Shown here one piece after another: positions 1 through 12,540 of a DNA stretch of 64,000 nt. Where the stretch lies: contig OU452201.1 in assembly GCA_911728435.2 (NCBI GenBank), positions 5,456,001 to 5,520,000 on the forward strand, in the 5' to 3' direction. Within the stretch, counting starts at the first letter, position 1. Each line of letters opens with the position of its first letter. The position numbers were made by a program, and so were the translations under genes. The DNA is from Apoderus coryli (Eukaryota > Arthropoda > Insecta > Coleoptera > Attelabidae). The notes under the pieces were generated by a model. That model searched no databases and was not told the origin of the DNA. It saw only the letters and a list, made by a program, of their open reading frames with translations.

Positions 1-1600
1 AAAACCACCAAACTTCAGCCATACAAACAATAATTCCTGAATCTTACTTCCCACGCAGAAATGTAGACAGTAACATGTTTTCTCAAATAATCCTAAAATT
101 TGCCAAAGCTCCTGAAACCGCGTATAACTTAACGATTTTAGATGCGGGGGCAAACCATCCTATACAGCGTATATATTGAACCAAAATGATCTCTGAAAAA
201 TTGCACTACGATGAGGAGGAGGAGATTCGTAAATTCAATGTATGTACATCAGATCAGAAACTAATTTTATCATATAAATAGGATTCCTAAACGCTATCGC
301 TGGAAAAAAACAAGCAAGCTCCTATTTTCCATATTCAGCCACCCAGCAGCTTATATGAGACAGACTCGTACTTACGGATGCCATAAATATATCTTAGACA
401 GCATTTTTGAATGCGTTGAATTCTGTTATTATAAAACTAGTCAAACATTTTATTTTATAAATAATATCAAACTTTTTACTACACTTACTACAGGTTAAAT
501 CTAGATTCTTGACTTAATGTTCGATGTTCTTGTGAGTTCCTAAATAAACCATTCATAATGGAATACGACTACCCCAGGAAATTTCCTCCAGCAACACTCA
601 TAAATGCATTTGAAAAATTAAATTCGGGACAACGAAAATTTAGATCAAATTTAATGTATTATAACTTTTTCTTCCATAGTCCGATTTCAACCTTTTTTTT
701 ACAAAATGTAGATAATTGTTTCAGTTTTGATTAATTTTATTCAATTTTCAAAAATACAGTTTACATGTTGAAATTTTTCTCTTAAGTTTGTAACACTCTG
801 TAGTGTAATTTTGCAATATCAACTACACTGGATATGCTTTTCTGGACAGTTTCATTCATTTTTAACAGTTTGCTGTGTTATTCTTTTCTGTATCGTTATC
901 GGTTTAAGAGATATGCATTTTTGAAATAAACATTGCACGTTTTACAACAATTATTGAAGACACTCTGGATTTCTTTTTGGAATGTTTAGGTTTCCTTGGA
1001 AACATATTCTGCATTTGTCAATCAGTCAATTGATTCTAGGTGAAATTCCTAGTATTTATTTTACATATTCAATGAATTAATTATATGAAAATGCTTGTAC
1101 GCCTATGCATCGAAACAAGAATGATTGAGATTTATATAATTTTCATGTACACCTAGTTAAATAATATCAAATTTCAAGCGCCATTAAAAAACTAAAACTA
1201 ACATTGTGTGAATGTCCTGGTATTAATTATCATCAACACAAACAAGACAAAAAATATATTACTTACTTTTAAACGACAAGACCGTACGGCATAATTTTCA
1301 CATTTTTATTCGTTGAATTTTTCAACATCGCCAGAATGTAATTATGTTGGAATACATAGATTGTGTGTGTGGGATATTATTTCAACTTTACTGGATCCAA
1401 CCAGGACCACCCAAGCGGAACAATTAAATAAATGCTAAATTTTTGGGTAATTGTTTTATGTTTATTACTCAATAAAAATTAGTGAATATTTTAAGTATAA
1501 TTTTGAAGAATTTCTTGTATTTCTACGCAACATTTCTACAGTCCCTTTAAACTAAACAAATGTTGAAAGTAATTCCTTTGCTAGGGGCCTAGCATTCAGT
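1..1600. other. A+T-rich non-coding stretch
   Basis: No gene, RNA or recognised element is seen. The sequence is A+T-rich with stops in all frames and no open frame of note. Confidence 0.55.
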
Positions 1601-1610
1601 TATATATAAG

Positions 1611-1620
1611 TACAGGGTGT
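1611..1620 (+). repeat. TACAGGGTGT transposon-terminus motif
   Basis: This begins with TACAGGGTG, the kind of end left by TA-inserting Tc1/mariner-like elements and MITEs in insects. The same end recurs many times in the window. The mariner copy starting near 1852 has inserted a little downstream, so this older element was probably present first. The partner end was not identified. Confidence 0.35.
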
Positions 1621-1851
1621 GCTAAATGAGCCAATAAGATCCCTCATAACATGAGTCCCAATATGCACCTTTTTAACAAAACCTCGTAACTTCCTTAATA
1701 ACTGGAGTTTCAGAGTGAATAAAAACCAAATTGCTCAGAAAAGACCAATCTTTAGTTCGCTATTATCGAATAATTTCTACTTTTATTCATTCACTCCACA
1801 ATTGCTCCAAAAATTAACAAAAAACTTCTTCCTTTTTACAGCTGATGTATC

Positions 1852-2987
1852 CGAGGGTTGCCTTTTATATTTCGGGATTTGGCAACTGTATCTGTGTTGT
1901 TTACAGTAACTTAAAAGATTCACCTCGGCCCAAAAATTGAATTAAATCGTGAACATTTTCGTGCGATTATTTTTTACAACTTATGAACTTAATTCAATTT
2001 TTGGCGATGAAGCTCCGTCAAGGACCAGTGTTTATCGATGGTATGGTGAACTCCAAGACGAATTTCGTGAAGGGCGTCCAAAATCAGTTGTTGTTCCGAA
2101 AACCATTGATGCTGTGCGCGAACTGATATTGCAAGATCGTCATGTAACCATCAAGAGATTGAGACAACTTTAGGCATTAGTGGGACCAGCAGACATTCAA
2201 TATTGCATACACATTTGACTGTCAAAAAAAATTTGTTCGCGTTGAGTCCCACACAATTTGTTAATCGCTCAAAAAAGGCTCGTATCGATTGGTCGAAAGA
2301 AATGCTCAAAAAATACGATCGCGGTGCTTCGAAACATGTCTATGACATCGTGACCGGTGATGAATCGGGATTTACGCGATGATCCCGAAAGTAAACAGCA
2401 GTCGCCTGTATGGGTGTTTCAAGATGAGCCAAATCCAATAAAAGTTGTTCGCGCACGAAGCACTTCCAAGCAAATGGTCGCCTGTTTTTTCGCAAAAACT
2501 TAACATGTCGCAACCGTACCATTAGAACAACGCAGAACAGTCAGTACAGAACCATTTGTTTGCCAATTGTCTTCCAAGAAATTAGGAAAACCAACTGCCG
2601 AAGACGCCTCACTCTTCACCACGACAATGCGAGCTCTCACACATCGGCTCAAATAACTGCATTTTTGAGCACCCAAAACATCGATTTGTTGAGTCATCCG
2701 CCGTATATTCCTGACTTGGCACCGAATGACTTCTTTTTATTCCCGTATGTAAAAAACAAACTGAAAGGTCAACGTTTTTCGACACCTGAAGAAGCGGCTG
2801 CTGCATTCAGAATGCATGTATTGGAGATACCTCAATCAGAGTGGCAAAAGTGCTTCGACAATTGGTTCAAACGCATGCAAAAGTGTATAGATCTTCATGG
2901 GGAATATTTTGAAAAACAATAAAGTGATTTTAGATGATTAGTATTTGTTTTTGGTCTCTAATCCCGAAATATAAAAGGCAACCCTCG
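1852..2987 (+). mobile_element. mariner element, copy 1 (degenerate)
   Basis: The element is bounded by inverted ends: a CGAGGGTTGCCTTTTATATT start and its complement ending ...GGCAACCCTCG, then TA at 2988-2989. The left TA sits two bases out (1848-1849), so that junction is slightly altered. It is about 1.14 kb, against roughly 1.2-1.3 kb for a complete mariner. The 5' untranslated part is deleted relative to the copy at 34.3-35.5 kb, joining GGCAAC directly to the TGTGTTGTTTACAG stretch. This is a non-functional fossil of a family with four copies in the window. Confidence 0.9.
1940..2922 (+). pseudogene. mariner transposase, broken
   Basis: Mariner transposases cut and paste DNA at TA sites with a DD34D triad. 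The N-terminal helix-turn-helix part is readable around 1980-2170 (SIFGDEAPSRTSVYRWYGE). The start codon is lost (ATTG in place of ATGG), and two small deletions relative to copy 3 remove residues near the N terminus. The first catalytic region (VTGDE) lies near 2350. The C-terminal 120 residues are open from 2560 to 2922 and include HHDNASSHTS with the second Asp and PDLAPNDFFLF with the third. All three Asp survive but in different frames, so no active protein can be made. The minus-strand frames over this stretch are shadows. Confidence 0.9.
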
Positions 2988-3654
2988 TATGACATGAGAA
3001 CCAAATGCTTAAAAACAACTATAGGTGAAACCTGTTGTCCAAAACTCAAGCTACATTTCTAAATAAAAAATCATCTCAATCGATGTTAAACTTAAACTAA
3101 ATTTTGTCGATGTGTGTATTAATGAGAAAAAAGAACTGCAAATTAATGTCACCGAAGTAGGACATACCACGGAAGGGCAATCGAAACTTCAATTATAATT
3201 TAGATGGAAAGCATATATAAAAGCCTTAAAACGATGTTACAAGGAGATACTAAATTCGAATTATTTTTTTTACCAGCGACTGATTTATGTAATTTTACTC
3301 GCGCATATCGTGACTAGAATGAATACTAGCAATCGTGGTTTATTGTAAATTAATGAAGCTATAATGTCAACTGTAATTACCCAACGGTCATAAACTAAAT
3401 CTATAATAGCAAGTTATAATAGTTCAACTATAGAACTAAAAAGAGTTTGTTATCGAAGTTTTTGTATGAAATGAGTGAACGGAAAAGAGGCTGATAAAAA
3501 TGAGTATTTGAGTGCCAATTTTAAAATAATCGTTTACTATTCTATGCAATGCAAAGCGGACCGGACAAACACAAAAAAGGAACGGTTCGTTTGTATAGAA
3601 AATCCAAACAGTTTCGTTTCTAATTCCTATTTCCCAACAGACCAATCCACACAT

Positions 3655-4204
3655 TTAAGCTGCAGCGTGCTTGCTTATGTGATTCTCTAATGTCGTGTGG
3701 ATTTTCATAATTTCAACAATGCAAGATGTACTGATTGAACGCTCCTTGCCGGTTAAAATACGCTTCAACACTGCACAGTATTTGTTTAAAAAAGTCTTCA
3801 AAAATCTACAAAATCGTAAGCGCAACTCACTATCCCCAGGAGGCAATTCCTGATTCGGTTTTAGATGATAATGGTGTAAATTTTCTCTTTGCATGAATCT
3901 GTGTATTGTGCTAGGTGAATGGTGACGATTACTTTCCATAATTCTGGTGCTCACCGAAGGATCTTTTGTGTCGTGAAGTAATTGGTATTCCTGTTACCAT
4001 TTAAGTTTTCCAGGGCGACCTGAATTAATCATCCGTGGTGCAAATCACCCAGTTTCAAGAAGGCGACTTTTAACAGCACTTATTGTCTTATGATCTGGGT
4101 GTCGCCTAGTTGGAAAACGTTAGCGGTAGACGTTTTGCGGCACGGGCATTATTGTTACAAACTCCAAGTAGTTTAATTATGTCTAAATGTTCTTGATTAA
4201 CGAT
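3655..4204 (-). pseudogene. DUF4817-type Tc1/mariner-like transposase relic
   Basis: The minus strand encodes a helix-turn-helix segment ending NNNARAAKRLPLTFSN at 4106, then continues in the next frame as RRHPDHKTISAV: a frameshift at 4105. A second open piece (3655-3954) reads SPSTIHRFMQRENLHHYHL and later CIVEIMKIHTTLENHISK, matching the region around the first catalytic Asp of insect transposases with the DUF4817 domain. Where TDE is expected the frame has TGK, so the first acidic residue is lost. The C-terminal half is absent. The family assignment rests on motif order and is fairly safe; the gene is dead. A terminus-like CGCCCTGTA at 4716-4724 may be its 5' end. Confidence 0.65.
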
Positions 4205-4715
4205 AACGATAAATTTCAATTTCTCCCGGATGTTTAAAACAAGCACACAAACATTTACAAAACACGCGGACTCTTTGAAGTTACCGACATCGTGTTCGTA
4301 AAAACTGCCGGTGACCAAAAAGGATATAAACGGAAACACAAAAAGTTCGCAAAAAGTTTGTTTTCTTCGCGGACTCTCACAAACCGACCGAGTATGAGTT
4401 TTGTTTCTGTCCGGTCCACTTGGTGGAAACCCGACATTAGACATTCATGACGCGAATAGGCTGAAGTTTTTGGTTCTGATACTAAAAATAACAAAAAGTC
4501 GAGGTGGAAAAAATTAGAAAGGAAATATTAGTCGACTCTCAAATGTTACGTCTATGGTTGTAACAGAAAGATCGATCGATTCCACATTAAAACAGTGCGC
4601 GAAAAGGCTACCTTTAAAGAACTGTAGCTCCTTTGAAAAAGCACTTTTCGCTAATAATATATGGCGAATTGACATGCAATCATCCCTAAAATATACCGTC
4701 AGTTCACTTTCTCGA

Positions 4716-4724
4716 CGCCCTGTA
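4716..4724 (-). repeat. CGCCCTGTA transposon-terminus motif
   Basis: This resembles the outer end of a TA-inserting element, reading inward on the minus strand. It lies about 500 bases upstream of the decayed transposase at 3.65-4.2 kb, which has the same orientation. It could be that element's 5' end, but no matching 3' end was found. Confidence 0.3.
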
Positions 4725-4729
4725 TATTA

Positions 4730-6070
4730 ATACGTAAACAAATGTATGCGAAATAATAAAATTAATGTAATTTAGTAGTAATGCTGTATATTAAGCATTA
4801 CGAGAGTAAAATTATTTAAACATGAACATGTTTTTAAGTAATTTATCTTAAACATTATCGTCTAGGTATTGTAAGTATGAAATTTACTGTAAACATGTTC
4901 ATAAATTTCCCTAATAGGAAGCTGAATAATTTTCGTGAAATATCAAAATGATATCTATCTCAACCCTAACACGAATATAGTATGGAGTCGGTTTGTGTTA
5001 GCATGTATTGATCAGACGTTTAGAGAACCAGGCCAGTATTAAGCATAATATATTTAATCAAATTTATCTAACCCAAAATAATTTATATCAGAAGAAATAA
5101 TACATTTTTATCGCACTAAGACTATCAATAGGTAAATCTATATCTTTAAACTTTTTAAAACGGAGTTGGATCTGATTTCTACCGGTAAAATATTATAGAA
5201 CCATGGGACTTAACACACATACTCTCTCGATATTTTAATCTTATATCAGTCTAATTAATAATTCGCCGCCCACGTCATTTATATCACTTCATTTTATGAA
5301 GAACTAGAGACTTCAAAGTAACTTTAACATAGAATAAATCGTCTACAAAACTAACCACTTCATTTACTTCGGTAGTGCAAATTATCATCATCATACCTTC
5401 TACTATCGTTGTATATTATATTCCATGTAACTTCATTTTAATTTTCTGCCAAGTTTCTTCTTTCGGGGGTGCTAAATTTATTGCTCATTCAGGCGGTCCA
5501 CCGTAACATTTCATCGTGGCGTAATTTTGCGCCTGCAGTCTGCACGATACCTCCTGACTGTGAGAGGTAAAAACGTCACCTTCACTTCGTAATATCGATT
5601 CAGTCAAAGCTTCTCAGTTTCGCCTAAGACACGTTGCGAAGTCAGTAAGATAAAAAAAAATCTGTGGTGTTGTATTTTATTATCAAACCAAAATATGACA
5701 AATGTGTTCATTCGGGTCCTGATTATGGGAAAACAACTGCATGATTACCATGAGGCCTCTTCGCTATGCATGTCCTCTTTCCTCTTGCTTCGCTGTGTGT
5801 GGAATTAACAATGCAATTATCAACTCAGGTTAATTACCCTTGTTTTAGGCATAGTGCTGGCAACCTCAGATTTTTCCATGTGCATATTCAAAGTAAATTG
5901 AAATAACGATTTTGGATTTTTATTTATCAGATAACGTACTTACTTTCAGTGCTGGCAATATTATTTGTGAGTTAAAAAAAAATTGCATGTGATATGACCC
6001 AAATACGAAAAAATTTACGGATTCGTAATTGAAAAATCGGATTTGAGGGAATGTTATTGTGATCAAAATA
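4730..6070. other. Non-coding stretch with a small G+C-richer patch
   Basis: No gene is seen. A patch at about 5460-5640 is visibly richer in G+C than its surroundings and includes GGCGTAATTTTGCGCC, a short imperfect palindrome. Its origin is not recognised. Confidence 0.45.
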
Positions 6071-6074
6071 CATA

Positions 6075-6340
6075 AGATAAGAATAGGATAGCATTGGAAT
6101 CTTGGAAACGGTAGGCGTCTCAATGTCCGTTAAATTAGAGCAAAGTTGTACAATTTAAACACCTTTTAATCTCTGTTTTTAAAAGTAAACTAACTTTAGC
6201 CGTTTTCGAGAATTTTTTAAAAAACGATGATTTTTTTTAATTTTAGTTTTTATTTATTTCTGTCATTATTTTTACAGATATAAAAAAATTTAAAAAACTT
6301 CCTCATTGTTACTTTTTGAGGAGAGTAAAATAGTAAGTTC
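6075..6340 (-). repeat. Solo arm of a foldback MITE
   Basis: This sequence matches one arm of the foldback element at 30.97-31.55 kb: GGAAACGGTAGG, TTGTACAATT, AAACACCTTTT, AAACTAACTTTAGCCG, and TCATTGTTACTTTTTGAGGAG occur in the same order. Only one arm is present; the other side is replaced by the 50-bp minisatellite that starts at about 6340. It codes for nothing. Confidence 0.7.
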
Positions 6341-7303
6341 TGTTGCGAAAGTCGCAAATTGAAAGCGAAAGTCGCTAAGTTTTGAAGTTGTATTACAAAA
6401 GTCGCAAATTGAAAGCGAAAGGTGCTAAGTTTTGAAGTTGTATTGCGAAAGTCGCAAATTTAAAGCGAAAGTCGCTAAGTTCTGAAATTGTATAGCGAAA
6501 GGCGCAAATTGAAAGCGAAAGTCGCTAAGTTTTGAAATTGTGTTGCGAAAGTCGCAAAGTTGCAAGCGAAAGTCGCTAAGTTTTAAAGTTTATTGCGAAA
6601 GTCGCAAATTGAAAGCTAAAGTCGCTAAGTTTTCAGTTGTGTTGCGCAAGTCGCAAAGTTGCAAGCGAAAGTCGCAAATTGTAAGTGTCTAAGTTTTGAA
6701 GTTGTATTGCGAAAGTCGCAAATTGAAAGCGAAAGTCGCTAAGTTTTGAAGTTGTATTGCGAAAGTCGCAAATTGAAAGCGAAAGTCGCTAAGTTTTGAA
6801 GTTGTATTGCGAATGTAGTAAATTGAAAGCGAAGGTCGCTAAGTTGTGTTGCGAAAGTCTCAAAGTTGCAAGTGAAAGTCTCTAAGTTTTGAGGTTGTGT
6901 TGCGAAAGTCGCAAGCGAAAGTCGCTAAGTATTAAAAATTTGTTGCGAAAGTCCTTAAGTTTTGAAGTTGTGTTGCGAAAGTCGCAAATTGAAAGCGAAA
7001 GTCGCTAAGTGTTGAAGTTGTACTGCGAAAGTCGCAAATTGAAAGCGAAAGTCGCTAAGTTTTGAAGTTGTATTGCGAATGTAGTAAATTGAAAGCGAAG
7101 GTCGCTAAGTTGTGTTGCGAAAGTCTCAAAGTTGCAAGTGAAAGTCTCTAAGTTTTGAGGTTGTATTGCGAAAGTCGCAAATTGAAAGCGAAAGTCGCTA
7201 AGTTTTGAAGTTGTGATGCGAAAGTCGCAAAGTTGCAAGCGAATGTCGCTAAGTTTTGAAAATGTGTTGCGAAAGTCGCAAATTGAAAGCGAAAGTCGCT
7301 AAG
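6340..7303 (+). repeat. 50-bp minisatellite, about 19 copies
   Basis: A tandem array with a period of 50 bases. Successive GCGAAAGTCGCAAATTG starts fall at 6344, 6394, 6444, 6494 and 6544. Each unit holds two related sub-motifs, GCGAAAGTCGC and GCGAAAGTCGCT, separated by AAATTGAAA or AAGTTGCAA, then AAGTTTTGAAGTTGT. Some units are shortened. A block with the unusual GAATGTAGTAAATTG variant occurs twice (about 6811 and 7077), showing a segmental duplication inside the array. Long minus-strand frames over it are low-complexity artefacts of the repeat. Confidence 0.92.
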
Positions 7304-7319
7304 ATTACTTCGAAGGATG

Positions 7320-9770
7320 CCACGAAGCAGATAGACCTCGTATAATGCGAGGCTCATAAAAAAGTTCTGAAAAGACCTGCTAACTTTTCTGGTCATTCTG
7401 TACGTACAGTTGTTTATAATATGCTGTAAAAATAGTTTTGTAAAAGTAATATAAGAAAGCCAAGCCAAACTATACTAAAACCATTATACTGTGACATACA
7501 ATGTTTTCAAAGCCTTTATTTTCCTTCTCTAAACTCATTATTCTCACCTAATGCAGCCAATGGCATCAAAAGAAAAAAAAATCGTTGTTTCTCCGCGTAA
7601 TAGTGACTCTTTTAAAGTGCCATTATCATTGAAGAGAACTGGGGAATGCTCCGTTGTGGGTTCACCTCTCTTAAAACAACTGATCGTAAAACCTCAAAAG
7701 AAACTGAAATAAAAATAAATTGAAATACAATAAAACAACGCTAAGAAAGAGAGAAAAAAATATTAAGTGGAAAGGGGATGGAGAACATTAGTATAGAATC
7801 GATTAAACATGGCCAATCTCGACTTTATCTTATAGGTTTGAGAAGGTCGTTCTGCACAACCAGTCGTATCAATCAGCAGGTTGGGTAAAAAGAAGTACAT
7901 ACCGCGACCAAAGCCACAGCGGCGGGTATGTTCTTATTTATTTTTGTTACTAAATCACTAAATTAAAAATACTGAACGTATAGTTTTATGCAATATAGCG
8001 TTATTGATAGTTGGTATCGCAAAATTTAAAACAGTATAAAAAAATCAAGTAGGTACTATTAAAGTTTGCTGAAAATGACTGCCATGAAGACGAGGACTGT
8101 CTTGTTCGTTGTACACGGTATCCTATTTTGGTTGAGACTGCAAAAACGGTACACTAAACAAATATTTGACTACGCTACTGAATTCTACGTAAAAAGATCA
8201 ATCAAATGTGATTTTGCCTTTTTTTTCTACTTACATGGGGTATGAGACATAATATAGGATCCCAAAAGGTGAAGATTCCCGATTTCACCCTGTATCTCAG
8301 GAACAAAACAACCTAGATTTTATTTTTGTGGCATTAAAAGTTTCACAACAAAGTGACAAATGTTTTACTTATCGACTATATTATAAAAATCTATTTAATT
8401 AGATCCTTTTCAAAAAAGCCTTCCTTATATAGATATTAGTTTATTATTATGTTCGATTCTGCAAACGTCATTTATTGACAAGTACTTGCATGTTTAGAAT
8501 ATTTTATTGGTCTGCTCTTCCAGGACAAATTCCTAAGTTTATATAACGTTCCGATTTATAGTTTTCCCATTATTTACCGTGGACACTCTGTATATCCTAT
8601 ATTAAATCAAATCCTAAGGAAGTTTTCACACTTTGTCGAAGCTGTCTGTGTGTAGATGATAGAGTGAAACTAGATGAGGCAAAGATTAGAAACAACATCA
8701 TTAACCATAAAACTTTCTTATTTCAATAGACTCTAATTTCATTCTATGGCTTGAGCAGAATTATTATTCCAACATATATTTTCTCACAACGTTATATAAA
8801 AAAGTTGAACTAGTTTAGTTAGGTAGAGGATACAGAGTCAAATCCCGACCATTAAGATTGGATTCTGAACCTGCTGTTGCCTTAAATGATTGATTCCTGT
8901 AGATGCAGCTCTTAAATAAATCCACAACTCATCATTCCAACAGTTACACAGAGGTTATACTAGCACGAGAGACCATATGATATCAAGATGTATGTGGCGA
9001 CATCTATTACTTAAAGTCTTGTTACATTATGTAGTAACAACGAGTATTGAAAACGCAATATTTGGGTGTATCGGTCAATATCATGTCTTCCAGCATTAAA
9101 CATGAACGCAGTGATGCTAATATCCCCTTCAGCGTCTCAATATCTCTCCTGGAAGTGAACGAAATTTCTGCAAAGATACATAGGATAAAGACTTACCATT
9201 ACCTCTCTAGCTGCTGATCTTTGATCAGTTTTTGTTGTTGTTGTAATTTTTACGTTTATTGATAGGAAACAAAACTGATCTTGTATTATCAATAAATAAT
9301 CTAGCCACAGATGTATTAGATTTTGTTACGACCCTGCCCAGTGCTATAACCACAAAGTAGTAGTACACAGTGCTTTGTCCATGTCGCAAATCCGGTTTTA
9401 TAAGAACACATTCAAGTGTTTTTTGTGTAGGCGGTCTGCACAGTATGCTCATACATAGTCAATCTTTTTATTTTACTCCTTTCGAGATTGCCAAAAAACA
9501 AATAAGGTTTAACGAATATTGAGAAGGAATTGCCTTACTATATGCATATTATTTAATTTTAGAAATTAATATATTGTGATTGTTACCAAAAAATGCCTTT
9601 CTCTTTGTAAGTTGATGATATTAAGCTTCATACTACAGAGTTGTTTATACTATAGTAGAACTTTGTAAGTAATGCTGATCGTAAAATATTTAAAATTGTA
9701 TAGAAAAGTACCTTTCAGAAAATCAATAACGGTTTAATTATTATTTTTTGCAATAAGTGTAAGTGAAATA
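7320..9770. other. A+T-rich non-coding stretch
   Basis: No gene is recognised. ACCCTGTAT at about 8287 and CACTCTGTATA at about 8585 resemble degenerate ends of TA-inserting elements. The open frame on the minus strand at 9225-9452 matches no family I know. Confidence 0.45.
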
Positions 9771-9778
9771 GCAAAACC

Positions 9779-9842
9779 TGTATACAGAAAACATCAAACT
9801 CTAAACAACACACCAAAACAACTCACAAACACGAAAACATAT
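9779..9842 (+). repeat. Dispersed repeat, copy A
   Basis: About 64 bases (TACAGAAAACATCAAACTC, AACAACACACCAAA, CTCACAAACACGAA) recur nearly unchanged at 25671-25735. The second copy lies just beside a hammerhead-like motif; this one has no such motif next to it. Probably a fragment of the same retroelement family. Confidence 0.7.
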
Positions 9843-9849
9843 TGTGTTA

Positions 9850-12540
9850 TTAGTTCTGGAATTGTAGTGAAGATTTGTAAAATTATATGGAAAAATATAT
9901 TACAACTTTTATTGTTGTGTCAACGTTTTTCCATAATTAAATTGATATCAAATTTTACTGAACGCTATATCAAAAATTGTCGATAGGTATCTATTTTCAA
10001 AACTGAGTTTTTAATAATATTTTCATTATACGCTTGAATAAAATTCATGCATGTTATTCAGTTATTTGAAAAACTCGTGTATGGAAAAAACAAGTAAACT
10101 GCACAAACCAAATTATTTATCATTTGCTTTTTGCATACCAAATAATACTTGCATCACATACCTACAAAAATTATTATTGATCATATTTCACGACTAACAA
10201 ATGTAAACAAAACGTTTATCACAGTTTTGCTGATAGACAAAGGCGCAGGATGTTTTTAGTACGTAGATATAATGGCTAGCAACACGTTTTTTTATTACTA
10301 AATTAAATCCCGCATTTATACATTTTTACAGTACTTCAGTTCCAACTACAAGACTCTCGTTCATCTAGAGTTAAAGAGATGCTTGTTCTGTCGCGTTTTG
10401 ATCAAAATTATGTGAGAGCAGTAATTGTGTCTGCTATATTTGTAATTAATTTCATAATAAAATTTAGAAAATGCTTCTATCTTGCTAAATTAACCGGGAT
10501 ACGAAACGAGCCGAAGGTGAGTTAGTTTCAACTCCAGCTATTTTAAATATTTGCCTCGTCTATCTCACTTTTATCAAGAGCTGCAATACTACTTTAAATT
10601 GCCTCTTAAATAGAATGCAAACCATTATTTCCCTTGGTAGAGTTGACTGTAATACTATTAACTATTATAAATTTAATTCCTACTGCATGGCCATTTATAT
10701 TGTTATTATTATTATTTGCTATTTCAAAATGCACTTCAAAACTCTTAATGGCATACCGTAGTTAAATTTATCGAAAAATATGGCGGTTAAACATGCAATA
10801 AATCCATATCTTTTCCATTGCACATGCATAATATAGATGTAGGTACCTGTATTTACTTACATTCTTGCATCAGAAACATTTTATAGTGAATTTTACTTGA
10901 AATATCTGCTAATAAAAAATAGATAAATACATGTAGACGGAAAAGCGGAAAAATAGTTTCTTACTTCTGCTACTGTAATACTAGTTTCGCAAAGATAATA
11001 CTATACGGACGTATAAGAAAAATAAAACCAGATGGAATGTAAGGTAAAGCAATAAATTGATGGTAAAGAGTGAAAGAAAGAAGGAAAGTAGATAAAACAC
11101 TGTTTTGTTTACGATAGCGATGTTCTATTGAATAAATCTCGAAGTCCACATAAAGTGACATTGCACTACAACTAGCTAAGCATTCTACCAACCAGGTGAA
11201 TAAGTGGTCTCCTTGAAGTTGTATAGTAAACGGGAAATACCGTAAAGGCAGCTAAGAAAAAAACACAAAGTCTGTTTCATCCCCCATGCCTCTTTATACT
11301 AGTCAAATCTGCGCCAAAAAGTCAACCAAAATTCAGAATTTGATAAATTTAAATATTTGGCAACAATTTGTAGCATTTTACCAACCTGATGAATTCGTAC
11401 CACTTATTTGCAGCCTTTTCCGTTAGGGAAAAAACCAGAATTTTCGCAATTAGTTGGTATGGTAACTATCGAAAACGTAAGGAAACCTTAAGAAATATTA
11501 AGGATATTATCGGATATATATCAGATAATATATTTTGAGTGGAATTAGACCGCAAATTCTGCGACCTTTCCCTTTAAGATTATTTAGTGAAATCACAATA
11601 ATCTAAAACCAAATTGAAACTGGTACAGCTCCAAAAGGTAAAGTTACATCACAAAATTAATAATACACCTTGTTAAGTTGTTCTATATCATAATTGTAAC
11701 GGAGAAAGGCTATAAACCCAACCAGCTAGAGTATATGGCAGCCATTAGCCGCCTGCGGCCGCCTAAGATGCTAAATTAATTAATAGACACAGCAAATGCT
11801 GGGGGTGTACGTAATATCTGAATTGTAAGTGTAAGAAGGTCGCTCAGCGTTTCACTATGAATCTTCATTTAATATTCATATATACTATTATATACAAAAA
11901 TATTGCGTACTGTACTTGTATCACTGCCAAAAACTTTGGGAGCAACATCAACTGATTTTGATTGATGAGGTGGTAAGCGTAAATCGACCCAGAAATTTAC
12001 GAAAATAATGATTTGTAATTAATTTTGAAGGGTACAGATTATTCACTATTCGCAATGTGTAGTGGAAAAGTTATAAGAAAACTCCACTGTCTATTATTAT
12101 TGAGGAAAACGCATATTGTCTTCCATTCATAGCGAAGAGAATTTTTGAACAAAAATGCAATAATTTGTCATGTGCGCATGCAAAATCAATAATTTCATAA
12201 GAACTTCAACTCAATAATAAATATTTTTCCATTCACTTTGGGAGATTTTTTAAAAAAACCCTCAGTAATACGTTATCTTATCAAAAATTTCAACTTTTCA
12301 TCATAAGAAAATGTCAGATGCCAAAATTTCAGAAAAATCCTGTATTCTTTACAATTTTATTGGACAAAAAAATTATGTACTCAAAATTAGTGGTATAAAG
12401 GAAGTATTTTACTAACTATGTGTTAGATCAAATAGATTTTTTAAGTGTTTGTTTTATTTGTTACAAAATGTGAAAAAATTTACTATATCGCAGGTGGTTA
12501 AAACATTGTACTTACAGACAATGGCATTAGAAACAACTCC
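9850..12540. other. A+T-rich non-coding stretch
   Basis: No gene or element is recognised. A short G+C-rich run (GCCGCCTGCGGCCGCC) lies near 11750. Confidence 0.5.

Noticed and set aside
2340..2806. Minus-strand frames of 60-65 residues
   Set aside because: They are antisense to mariner copy 1.
6340..7303. CRISPR array
   Set aside because: The repeats are contiguous 50-bp units with diverged sub-motifs, not constant repeats with unique spacers, and the context is eukaryotic.
7005..7468. Minus-strand open frames with repeated FRFQFATFAIQ-like peptides
   Set aside because: They are produced by the 50-bp minisatellite; the frame is open only because the period and sequence avoid stops.
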